Notes under the pieces: model-generated
Told to the model about the DNA's origin: nothing
The model's database searches: none
Seen by the model: only the letters and a program-made list of their open reading frames with translations
Part shown: positions 13,047 to 24,300 of the stretch, piece by piece
Position numbering within the stretch: position 1 is the first letter of the stretch
Layout: each line of letters opens with the position of its first letter
From: Taenia hydatigena
Lineage: Eukaryota > Platyhelminthes > Cestoda > Cyclophyllidea > Taeniidae
Direction: 5' to 3'
Length of the DNA stretch: 64,000 nucleotides
NCBI GenBank assembly: GCA_036345935.2
Contig: JADWOT020000009.1
Coordinates: 1,812,287-1,876,286 of the forward strand
Translations under genes and position numbers: made by a program

Positions 13047-13360
13047 CTTTTGATTTTGCAAAGCCTATTAAAAACCAACATTCACTAGGGACCACAAACG
13101 ACGTTCCTTCTTTCACACTTTATCCTGCTTCATTTTGGCATCATTCTGCCTCACTGATGCTCTATCAGCACCCCTCAGTTTTCGACATTAAAGGGTATGC
13201 TACTACAGTCAATACTCTTGAAACATCAAGGAGGAGGCTGCTTCATATTGCCAACGGTTCTGGCAAATCCACAAAGCTGTTGAGTGTGGGCTATTCATCG
13301 TGTGCACGCTGACTTCCAAGTACAAATGTTCATGTTCAGTTTGTCTCCTCCAATTTCTTC
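13047..13360 (+). repeat. 314-bp inverted repeat, right arm
   Basis: Inverted partner of 11828-12141. Its plus-strand open frame starts outside the arm at 12959 and runs to 13312. Within the frame, the two differences near its start (AAA/AAG and CCC/CCT) are silent. Arms of equal length with a perfect core suggest a young duplication or recent gene conversion. Confidence 0.9.
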
Positions 13361-16300
13361 GCTAGGTGTAATGATCAGAGAATTATCATACAATAACTTA
13401 ATAACTAAAATCTAACACCCTGTGACGGTACACATGGATTAAAAACTGTTGGAAGGCAAATGAATACTGAAGGCTTGAAAGGCACCAAATTTTATTCAAA
13501 TCGTTGAAATGTCATTTGGTTTGAGTTCATTTAATACAAGGCTCTTTCCGTATCACTTTCCTGACGAGAGACGAAATAGACCGACGGTGGAAGCATATGG
13601 AGGATGTGAAGCGGTTTACAGCGTGTTAGTGCATGGAATACAAGTAAAGACACTGCTTAATGCCAGTTTTTTTTTTTCTTTTGCATTCTAGCATGATACT
13701 GACTTTGAGAGACAAGCTTTAATAAATGCCATTAATTTGGCATTTTGCGACATTAGACATCTGTTGTAAATCCATGATGTTGAAATCGGTGAATCGAATC
13801 CAAGATCCGCATTTCACTTAGTTCATGAAATTCTTTCAGTCTCCATGACACATTGAGAACTACTGCTGCTGACTCATAACTGGTTTGTTATTTAATTAAG
13901 AGGTAGAATTCACCGACAGCATGACCCTATGTTTTACGATGCTCAATAACTAGGTCATAATGGTGGAATCTAAGGACAGCCACCTGATTGGTGGAGGTCT
14001 ATCCAACGGCAGAGCGGCACTTAATACTCCTCCCCTCTGATTGGATTGTATTTTATTAATTCAGTTTTTCTTTTTCGTTCAATAAATAGTGAGCAGCGCC
14101 TGGAGGCGACGAATCTCAGTCCAGCTGGACTTCTGCTGTTTGGCATTTTGAATAGCTAAATTTGCAGCAGTAGGTAGTCAAAGTCCTGCCCACCTTTTCA
14201 TGGAATCAATACCAGTGCTTGAATGTATTTTACTAATGGCAATTTTATTAGCCTAATTAGTTGGGTGGAAAAATGAAAAAGATATATTTCGCACTGTTAT
14301 TTGCATTGTCCTGTACAGACGTCAAGCAGATATGCAGGCAGAAGTGAAAGGGATGATGTGCTAGGGAGAGACACTTCATCAAAAGCGCAGATGTTACGCA
14401 ACACCTTATCGAAATACTCTTGAAGAATTGCAGAATGCTTATTTTATCCACCACCAAAAATGGCCTTCTGACACACACAACCGTGCGATTTTAGCGTGAA
14501 GTCGAATTTTCGTGTGGTGTAATCCAGTTTTCCGGTACATTACCACGATTGTTAGAATGTTTTAAATGAGTTCTGTTTTGGCGTTTTATCATAATGGAGA
14601 CATCGGGCAGGGTGATAACTTTTAAAATACAGCTTTGAAAGCCGACTTTTCTTATTAGCGCCTCGAGTTGAGCCACATCCCAATTAGCTATGAGCAATTA
14701 CAAAACTCCATTCTTACCTGGCACCATATCTATTTAATTTTTTGAAGGAGTTTGGGCATTTGAATAAAACCGATGGTCGATGATGTGAAATGGAATCTCA
14801 TTTTCTATCATAGTTCAATCATCTGGATTGCGCCTAAGAGAGAAGACCGCTAAAGGCAAAAAATGAGTAATGTTACTAAAAGAGCGAGAGTTTAAGATTG
14901 CGCGGTAATCCCCTTCAGTGAATCATCAGCGCACAAATCCAGTGCAGTTAAGTTGCACAGAACCGACAGGCAACATTGGGATCGTATAGAAAGGTCATGA
15001 CGGGTCAAAGTAAGTTCACGAACTGTTTACCTTTAATTAAATTCCAAGGTGGCAGCTTACAGCTCTCGCAGATGGGAGGAGGAATCCAAAGGAAATCGAT
15101 TTTATTTATCCTGATGTCAGTAGTGATTTAATTACTACTGGGTTCCATGTTCCGCAATGAGAGCACTACGTGGCAAATTTCAGCAAGGTTGGGGCACTTT
15201 GAAATGCCAGGTAAACAACTCCACGGTGGCTTGCAAAGGGAGCTATAAATCAGGATGCCAGTCGGAATATTTTGGGGATCGTCATGTGGATGTTACCATG
15301 ATGTCACTACCACCATCACCATTACCAGAATTTTATGCCCTGTCAAGATTTTCATTGCCTAAATTCTGAGTTAAATCGCCTCAACAATTGGAGGTGACGG
15401 GGACCTGTGCCTATACCTCATTTCACTTACCCTCATGTGTAAAGCCGCTTGACAATGCAGTGAAGGCCGAACCACGTGTTTTGTGGCGCGCCAGGTTAAT
15501 CATCGATTTTTTCAAATGGGGCACTCGAATCCGCTCCTCGCACATGACTGGTTGGTTGCCAGTAGACCAATCGCCAGGAGGCATTCAGTTGGCGTGATTT
15601 TTCTAGCCCCGCTAGCTCAAGATTTTTCTGTTTCAAAGACGCGTGGAAAGAGGAAAGTGCAATTACAATGTCGTGAAGGAGGACGGCAATAGGTGGGCTG
15701 TTTTCAAAGGCATTCTTTTTTTTCCGACACAATGAGTAGATGTTCACCCAGCGAATGCATTTCTCAACTATTTACTTTCACTCTTTTCCCTTGAGGTTCG
15801 AAGGCACTCGCTGCCCATAAAAGAGAGTGTTTGAAGATCTCAACAGTTGAGGCATACTTTGAAACAATTGGAGCTGAATTTCGAGCACTCGGAGGAGTTG
15901 CCCAAAGAATCCATGATATCACGTGATCCACCGGGCTGAAATTGCAGAGCGGAATTTAGACCGAATCGGTTGTTTTGCAGGCAACAAATGCAATCCAGAA
16001 TTAGTAATGTAAAGTGTATGCATAATATGCGACAGATTCAAACACTACAATTGTATGTCTAGGCTTCCACCTGAAAATGGCGAAATCAACGAATGGAAGA
16101 ATTTGCTAGACTTCAAGGGATGGTATAGTGGCACCACTTGTCCCACGAAGGGTCAGCCTAGTTGAACTCCTCAATCCGGCTTCTGCAGTGGTTCTTGACC
16201 CTCCTTTACTAAAGCTCCACCGATTCGGTGATCCCCAGTAAATGGTCTTCGTACGGCAACCGAATTGTAGTACGCTTATTTTAACGTACTTCTGGAGCAA

Positions 16301-16583
16301 GAGGCGATCGGTGACCACAAACCTAGGGACGAATCCGACGCCATCGTCTCTCCCCCTTTCAACACGCTCAACCGTGATGCATCTACACCCAGAAAAGCAT
16401 ATCCTCGTCCAACTCGTTTGTAAGCTCCCTCGGCGAGACAAGTGGGATCCACTGAGTCCCAAACCAATCTTCCTTAGGCAACTTGACCACAGCAACGAAA
16501 CGGGAATCGCGGTGTGCAAGACTAAAATCATAGCCATCGTCAACTCAGAAGAAATTTGGGAGTCGCATCATCCTGTAACATTA
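13361..16583. other. no gene recognised
   Basis: Anonymous frames only, the longest being 145 codons (16106-16543, minus) with no recognised domain and a competing plus-strand frame. Treated as intergenic. Confidence 0.45.
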
Positions 16584-16589
16584 TTTATT
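16584..16589 (-). terminator. possible AATAAA poly(A) signal of the MEX-3-like gene
   Basis: AATAAA on the minus strand, about 1.47 kb beyond the stop of the MEX-3-like gene, is the first canonical hexamer I noticed downstream of it. A long 3' UTR would be normal for a regulated RNA-binding protein, but the assignment is by position only. Confidence 0.2.
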
Positions 16590-16596
16590 TTTCAAA

Positions 16597-16650
16597 AACA
16601 GAGAGGAGAAGGGAAGGGAACAGAGGGGAAGGGAGAGGGAACGGAGGGAC
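16597..16650 (+). repeat. purine-rich (GGGAA-like) tract
   Basis: An imperfect repeat of GAGAAGGGAAGGGAACAGAG type. It would lie just inside the 3' UTR of the MEX-3-like gene if the poly(A) signal at 16584-16589 is right. Confidence 0.8.
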
Positions 16651-17156
16651 AGTGGACGATAGTGATAATGTTGTTTTTGTCTAATATTTACTTTTTTGCC
16701 TGTATACGCATGAATGTGTGAATGTTTGCGCGAGGGCATGAAGTACATTGAGACACATGTAAAGGCAGATGAATGCTTGAGTCAATCAATTGATGGGTGG
16801 ATAGGTGTTAAAGCTGCCAACAACAATGACAACCTGCTGCTGGCATAGTGTAGCTTGTGCGTGGTTGTGTTACACAGTTACATATCTATCTGCCTGTCTA
16901 GAAAATGAATGAAAGGATGACTTGATGCATAAAGGTGATGATGAGACGCGACGCACAGCAAGAAACACACTAATGCATAAGAGAGCCACGCAGCTTCGCG
17001 AGGCTAGAAGACCAGAAGACCAAAGAACGAAGAAAAGAGCATTAATAAGGGGAGGGAAGGAAGGAAGGTAAGAAATGTTTGCTGCAAGGTTCGTGTTGCA
17101 TTTGTACTTATACGTGAGTGAGTAATTTTATGCCTTTAGTTATACCGAGAGGCTGT

Positions 17157-17189
17157 TGTTGTGGTGGTGGTAGTAGTAGTAGTAGTAGA
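17157..17189 (+). repeat. (GTG)n(TAG)n microsatellite
   Basis: Short trinucleotide tract of GTG units followed by TAG units. It makes spurious poly-Tyr/His frames on the minus strand. Confidence 0.9.
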
Positions 17190-18055
17190 GGGGTACAAAA
17201 GTAGAAAACGATAGCGATAAAAAATTAAAGTTCTCAGTTGCGTTATGGAGTTGAGTGGAAGGGGTGAAAGGGGAGGGAAGAGGGGGTAATAGCCGTATTT
17301 TAGCCAATAATAGCAGTAATAGCGGCACCGTCAGCTCCTTTTCCAAACGATTGGATAAGCTTCTGTCAAACAACCGGTATCCCTTCTTTCTACCTTTTTT
17401 CTTCTCCTTTTGCAACCGGTATAAAAATAGGTGCTACGAAGAACTGTGTCGAAGCGCGCATATTTTTCTTGCAACGTTATTTTCATGTCACAAAAGGGAG
17501 GTGCGATGACTCCTGTTCGATGATTGTTTTCTGCTCATTTTCCTTTCTTCATTCTTAAACAATGATGACGAGGATGATGATGATTCTAACGATGAGGGAG
17601 AGGAATGAGATGGGGACACATCTTGGCATGCAACACTGAGGGAGGAGGGGACTTATTTAGACACAAAAATACGATGAAAAGGAAAAGTGGGGTTACTTGT
17701 GGCAGTTTTTGTGTATGCAGGCTAATAATAGTGGGGGGAGGGCAAATGCAGAAACACTGAAGAAAATCACCATCATTAGCAGCAGTCAAGAGACCAAAAA
17801 TAGTTCAGTGGGCACGCGGAGACAGATAAACAGGGTGGAGGAGGGACTAAAAAATACGGATCCAAAGGGGGTCCAAGGGTGTACGTATGCATGTTTGCGA
17901 GAGGGGGGGGGGAAGTGTTACGATTAGAATAAACAAAGACACCGAGTGATTTTATACGTCAAGTACGTTCGTATCAGAAAATACTCTCTTTCTCTTTCTC
18001 TCTATGGTTCTGTCACTCTCATTCAATCTTGTCTTGCATGTTCTAATCCATCTAA

Positions 18056-21000
18056 CTAAACTGCGGGAATGGAGGTAGCCTCGGTGGGTGCTGCAGAAGC
18101 CCCAGTCGGTGGTGAAGCCCGACGTCTGCCCTCCCCGATAGCTCCACATCGATTTGACGTAGAGACAGGTGGGATTACCACTCCCGCCGCCGCAGCCCCA
18201 GAAAACGGATTGACGGAGAAACAGAATCCTCCACTACCATTAGTGTTGGCAGTAGTGGTAGCAACAGCATCGCTCCAAATGCTTCGTAGGGCAGCGTCCG
18301 AGTTTCCCGAACCCTCCGAGGATAGGCCATCGGAGGCTCCACTATTTTTGAATAGGGTCACTGGCCAACCGGAAGAGGCAGTCATACCGTCAGAACCCGT
18401 GTGCTGGTGGTGGTTATCGAAGCCCGGTGGGTAGGCGAGTTCATCGCGAATACATCCACCGTCATCGCTGCTGAGACAGAGGGAATCCAGGGTGTTGATA
18501 AAATCGAATCCTCCTGTCTGGTTAACATCACTGCCCGGAGTCTTCATATTCTCCAACATGAGATGATGTTGATGCTCCGAGGCCATAGTGTGACGTCGGA
18601 GGAGGGTAGGACTATGACCAGTCCCGACGACGATGGGAGCTCCCGCCGAGAAGGAATGGCGAGCTGAGCTGGGCCAGAAAGTCGTCGTAGAGGTGGAGGC
18701 ACCACACACCCCATGGTGGTCTGAGAAATCTGCTTCCGGATGAAAGTCCACGGCTAGACGGGGTGAAACAGACAGGTACTGACCTCAAAACTTAGTTTTC
18801 ACTAGAGCGCCCCCATCGAACCACATGTGTGTGCTGTTACGATGGTGGTTGCCGCTATGGCAACAGCACAAACGCGGCGACCTTAATAAGACTAGCTAGA
18901 GAGAGAGCGAGATGTCACATGCTGCGAACTAGCACACACACGAGATCAATGCACACGCACACGCAGCACGCGATAACGGCACAGCGAGGCGCATCAGACC
19001 AGCGTACCTTACGCTTTTTGGCGTCGTGTGCATTTCTGCAGATCACAGAAGCACCAGCCAGCTAGTTTGCTCAAAAAGTTCATTTTCTGGGAGCCGGATG
19101 GACGTTGCATGACCCTAATCACACAAACGAATCGGACAATTCCTTTGTATTCGTCTTGGGTATCGATTACCAATCAACCTGTCGAGCGTGGACTCCGCCA
19201 GAAAGTGCCACAACAGTTAACAGATCCAACGGCTCAATCTGAAATTCATCTAGCATACCTTACCCCATGTTCAGTTAGACATCTCATTACACTTTGATGG
19301 CTAAAAATCGCTTAAAGAATATTTCTTGCCTCCTTAACCATCGTTAAGTGCGTTTTAAAATGGCGATTACAAAAGGTCTGTTGATCAAATAACTAAAACA
19401 CCTGAACAAGGCTATACGAATCGAGGCAAGCCTTCCTCCTCGTACAGAATACAAATGCACAACAAAAAGCCGAGTCCGATCGGGTGGCGGGATCTGAAAC
19501 CTCATTATCGACTCTAGTAAGCCAATATTTTGTTACACACACGTCTAAATAGACCAAACATTTGCCTAAATTGGTGTCCACCCTGCTTTTATCAAATAAA
19601 AATACAGACAAATGAATCTAACCATGCTTTCTATGCGATGCCGCTCGTTGCAGAAGTAGCAGACACCGATCGGCAGAGTAATTTCGTCTTTTTCCAGCAG
19701 CCGCATTTCCTAATGGGTTAAATATGATGAAGAACTCGAATGCACGTCTACAATAGGTTAGACATATTCGATGGTTTCCTGATCAAACATAAGGTAACGA
19801 ACGGGCGCAGCCTTTGTGAAGCAGAAATACAGCAGCCTACAATGTTAGCTGGTCGGGTGTTGAATCATAGCAATCACTAGGTTAAATCAGAAACATGCAG
19901 CTTATATGCATGTGTTTAATACTCAGGTAGAAACAGCCAGAAAAAAGCTAAATATGAGCAAAAATTTTTGCCGTATTCTAGCTGAAATGCGCTTTTTTCA
20001 TTGTGTGAAAGCTGCAGCAAAAGCAACGAACGCCCAGTCTGATATCAGCCCAAAGAGAATTCTCTGACGACATCTATGGGGGTTGATCGCTGCGCCTAGC
20101 TCAGCTACCATATCAATCCATTTCCTTGCGTCAACTGCCGTTCATTGTTTCGAACAGAATGTAGCAAAGTTGGCTACAAAATTGAAACGCAGCCGAATGA
20201 AGGAAACAATACAACACGTATTTTTACCAACACATTCTATCCGTTTGTCATGCTTTCTACCTGAAGTTAGCCGCAAAGGCAACAGACGTCACGAACACCG
20301 CGATTCCCCCGTCAAACGGGGAAACAAAAGTACTCGAATTAAACCAAATGACTCAAATCCAAGTAGCCATTCTGGCAGCCTCCAGTCTCATTCGAATTAA
20401 TATTGCAATATTCAACTTCCCCCGCCTAAATTTAGATTTCCCGATTTGACCACCAGTTATCAGAGGTGGGACAAACAATAAAGGCGGTCGAATAGCACCG
20501 AACATGGCGTCGTCTACTAACTAGTTTGGTCTGTGCTTTTTGTGGTTCCTGTTTGATGTGCGTCAGAGAAGCAGATTAGCTGGCTTTGGAATTTTGATTT
20601 CGAGCGAACCTTCTAGACGGTCTGCCTTTGACAGGTCAAATGACTATAATATCCAAGCTGCAAAATTTAAATGAGCCTAAATAAAACAAACGCTTTCCAC
20701 ATACTGTTACATAACTTATTCTAGCTAGCATTTACTGCGAATTTTATCAAAATGCAGCTACAAAAGTAGAACATTTCAATCTGATCAAATGTCGCAAATC
20801 TTTTAGATGTAAGCTAAGCAGCCAAAAACGAAAAAAGTAGTCACAGTGCATGATATAAAATTTACATGATCAAAAAAACGTGCTGCTGCACGTATGTAAT
20901 TGAAATAGTCAAAGTGCGAAACTACTAGTGTTTTCTATCGGTCTTATCAGCCTTCAATTTAATAGAAAAAACTCACCTGTCAGTCGCCTCTCCGACAAAA

Positions 21001-23674
21001 ATCCACTGAGCAGGTTGACCTGAGCAGGAACAGTCGCTGAAGAGGTTGAGAAGACAGTATTCTGCGATGCGACACGTGCCTGATGGAAGGGGCTGTTGTG
21101 ACACGAACCCGTGGTCTTCTCAGATGGGAAGAAGTCTGTACCAAAGGCACCAGCATTTCCACCACCTCCAACAACAGCAGCGGCAGTACAAGGAGACCCT
21201 GGCAACGAGCCTGCTGCAGCTGCCGCTGCCGCAGCTGTTGTGGCGGCCGCCGCAGCTGCCAGCTCCTTCGCCCGACGTGTCTTACTCTTAGACTCTGCCA
21301 AAATCCGATCCAGAACCTCCCGTGCTTCATCCGAGTCCATCTGCGCCACATCGGGCCACATCCATGCAACCGTCTTAGAAGTTCTGCTATCTTCTGCCTC
21401 ATCGCCAGCCGAGTTGCTTCGCGTTTTTCCCGCATTGCTGCTTCCAGCCGATCCGTCTTCCAATTCCTCACTTGCCCGTCTCTCGAACTGACGCATCACC
21501 AAATGACCAATCAGTTGCTTTGCCTGTTGAACTCGACACTCGGCGGCCTGGTTGGAAGTCATTCCAAGCGATTGGTAGGCAGAGATTTCGAATTCTGATG
21601 TAGCAGAAGGACCGCGAGCCGCCTCCTTAGGAGGACTCTTGATCTCCGTCCCAGTGTCCTTCTGAATCGTAGTAATAATCGAACCCTGAGTGCCGATTAT
21701 CTTTCCCACCATGTCCTGTGGGACAGAGATTTTTGAGCGCGCGAGAAGAATGCGCCCACTGGAACCGCTCATGTTATTTCCACTCGACGCGGATAGACCG
21801 TTTCCAACACCACTGTTAGTGCCACTACTAGTGTTAAAGGTAAAGGTCTCAGCGGAGTTAACAGCGGTAACAGCAACACCATTGTTGACGCCAGAGGTTA
21901 TGGGATTGAGTGTGGTTTTGAGAAGCGGTGAAGGCGAAGGAAGCGATGCATTTGGTAGGTCGTCGGGGCTACGACTAACTAGGCGTCCTCCACTCGTCCC
22001 ATTGGAAGCGCTAACCGATCCGTTGACGGAGAAGAGAGACATGCAACCAGGTATGGAGCTAGTGGAGCCACGGCGACGCTCACTTGCCGACATCTTGCTC
22101 TGGGTGATCTCCTGCGCCCGCGTTGAGATCAGCTCAGCCACGTGGAGCGCGATTTCCGGTGGAGCCTCTATTATGAAGACGTGATCTTCATACTCTCCTG
22201 GAGTCGTAATCAGCGCCCCCGTCTCTTCCCGAATTAACTTGATTTTCTGACCTGAATAGAGAGTGAGGAGTAATACCAATGATGCAATTGCAATGAGTCA
22301 CATGGTCCATTATTTCATCGTGGGTAGGTTAATCACAAGAGCAACCACCCACCCAGCGGCTAATTAGAGCTGATGGCATCATAGCTAGTATCAGTTAAAA
22401 ATAAACCAGCGACTGCAGACAGACACGTGCGCATCTGCCCATATACCTACCTACATACATGATTGATTTATGGAACGAATACAAGGAGCTCATATTACTG
22501 GATTCCATTTGTGTGATGGCTCCACGTGGCTAAAGCATAGAACAGTAAACAGACACAAATTTCAATTTTGCGTTGAAAAGCAAAATGACCTGAGAAAGTG
22601 GTGCCCGCATGACTATTTGATGTGTGAATGAAAAGATAACACACAAGTGGCAGTAAGATTATGATTATGTGTTACTTACGAGTTGGTTCGCCAGTATAAC
22701 ACTCAAGTTCTTAAATTAACAGTTCTAAACTTCAAAAACTCACAAGACCCTCTCTCTCATTAACTTAAACACACCCACGCACAAAACAGAATTGGAACAG
22801 ACATGTAGACATTCAGAAAATGAACCAATCGCCTACCTCCTTTTCCAACAATCTCGGAGACATGATCTTTGCTGGGTACTCGAACACCCAGTTGCATATA
22901 TGAGGCCTTAGTCTTAGCCTCCGTCTCTCCGTATCGATTGCGAAAGTGGGCAGAAATTCGACCGTAGGTGTGGCTGGTAGAGCGTCGCGAGTTCTCCTTA
23001 ATTCGCTCCAACTCCGGCCCCACAATGTAGCCGCGTTTCTGTGCGACCGAGTTGTAGAAAAGACGGTCCTGCATAAACAGTCCGGAAGCTTGGCTGCTGG
23101 CAGCAGCATTGATGGCAGTCCAACCGTTATCACAACGTGGAATGGGCATGGAAGGAAAAAGCTCTCGTTGAGGTGGACGTCTTGAAAGCACCATTGGAGA
23201 ACAGTCGATAGGATTGGAGTTCATGAGAACGTTGCTACAAGACGCATCGGTTTGACGTTTAAGCGTGGCAGTGAGGGGATAGTGATTGTAGAAAGGTGAA
23301 TTCTGAAGGCTATGGTAGTCATCCATCACTTTGTTTCCAGGATTTGGGGTGGTAAAAGCACTACTTATAATTCCACTCGGATACTTGTTCATGAGATGTG
23401 GTGAAGCCATTACAGCATAGCCATTCGTCACTGGCTGTATGGGGGAATTGCATGTTACCGGATTGGACCTATTTGACGGCATGGTTCCTAGGCCGCTATC
23501 TTTGTCAAGAGAGAAGGTCTTCTGTGTGCTAGCCGGAAGTCCGAGCGTGTTTAGTCCCGTAAAAGACGCCCTATTATTTGATCCGCCACTATACTCACCA
23601 TTATGCATAAAAGTTAACAGTCGATCGGAGATAAAGTCGTCATCAAAACTTGCAGTTGTTGCACTTGGCATCAT
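18056..23674 (-). CDS. MEX-3-like protein with two KH domains
   Basis: Cytoplasmic RNA-binding translational regulator by family. Exons: 22837-23674, 20977-22251 and 18056-18753. Donors are GGAG|GTAGGC and ACAG|GTGAGT; acceptors are TATTCAG|GTCAG and CGTCTAG|CCGTG. Phases agree, giving 936 residues. KH1 (about 262-330) is split by the first intron: VRVPSKDHVSEIVGKG, then G-QKIKLIREETGALITTP, with GxxG as GKGG. KH2 (about 453-532) contains ISVPQDMVGKIIGTQG, with GxxG as GTQG. The KH1 VPS.HV.EIVG..G..IK...TP pattern is what MEX-3 proteins have. A Ser/Asn/Gly-rich N-terminus, an Ala run near 605-630 and a Ser/Gly-rich tail make up the rest. Start: an upstream frame reaching 23701 begins at a GTG directly after an in-frame TAG, so I chose the first ATG (23674), which is followed at once by a second. 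Odd points: about 120 residues separate the KH domains, more than in vertebrate MEX3, and no RING finger follows. An additional 5' exon is possible. Confidence 0.7.
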
Positions 23675-24300
23675 GGAATGCCGTGGAAGTTCTATTCTCA
23701 CCTACGCATAAATACTTTTAGAGAGGGGCTTGTCTCAATCTCTTCGTCTTCTGGAGCGCCGTTGCCGCTGCTGTCGTCGACGTCGTTGGCTTAGCACAGA
23801 GCAGACAAGAATGGACTTGCAGGTTAGCGAATATCAACGCACACCCAACACACACACAACCAACACAGGCACTACTTCTTACGGCTCAAACCAGTACGCA
23901 AACGAGGTTGGCTTCTTTCAGCCAATCACTGCGCCCTTGCCGCAACAACTGTCATCTGCTGCACATCTATTGGTTTACGCACCTAGTACTTGAACCAATT
24001 GATGGGCTGCAACACCGCTGTGTCATCGTCTGCTCGGCCTGTCGCCTATTCGTCGAGTGCGCACGTGCGACCGTCACCGGCTAACAGCCGATTATACGTA
24101 CGCACACGCGCCCGTTTACACTGTATGCATGCATACGTACATGGGTGCGTGCGTGCGTGTGCGAGGTCGATACTTGAATGCAGACCGCGCGCAATGCTGC
24201 AGGCGTAGGGGCGTGTGCATGCGCTACGGCTGGTCCAGTTCGTTGGACACGTGCCGGTAAATGGCGGCTGACTCATTGCTGCTGCCCGGGTGTTTTCAAA
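23675..24300 (-). promoter_or_regulatory. probable 5' leader/promoter region of the MEX-3-like gene
   Basis: Directly upstream of the gene the sequence becomes CpG-rich, with alternating purine-pyrimidine runs (GTGCGTGCGTGCGTGTGCG near 24145-24165) and a perfect 14-bp palindrome GTATGCATGCATAC at 24123-24136. Plus-strand frames here show no protein-like pattern. Placement and composition suggest a promoter or 5' UTR; no TATA box or start site can be assigned. Confidence 0.35.

Noticed and set aside
13240..13312. Walker-A-like NGSGKST in the inverted-repeat frame
   Set aside because: There is no preceding beta strand, no Walker B and no other ATPase motif. The frame ends 15-20 codons later, so the match looks fortuitous.
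19008..19035. 28-nt exon-like segment with KKRK in the second MEX-3-like intron
   Set aside because: It has an acceptor and a donor, but its length would break the frame into the last exon, which joins correctly without it.
21083..22184. Plus-strand frames of 126-171 codons
   Set aside because: They are antisense shadows of the MEX-3-like exon, with Ser/Ala/Leu-rich composition forced by the coding strand.
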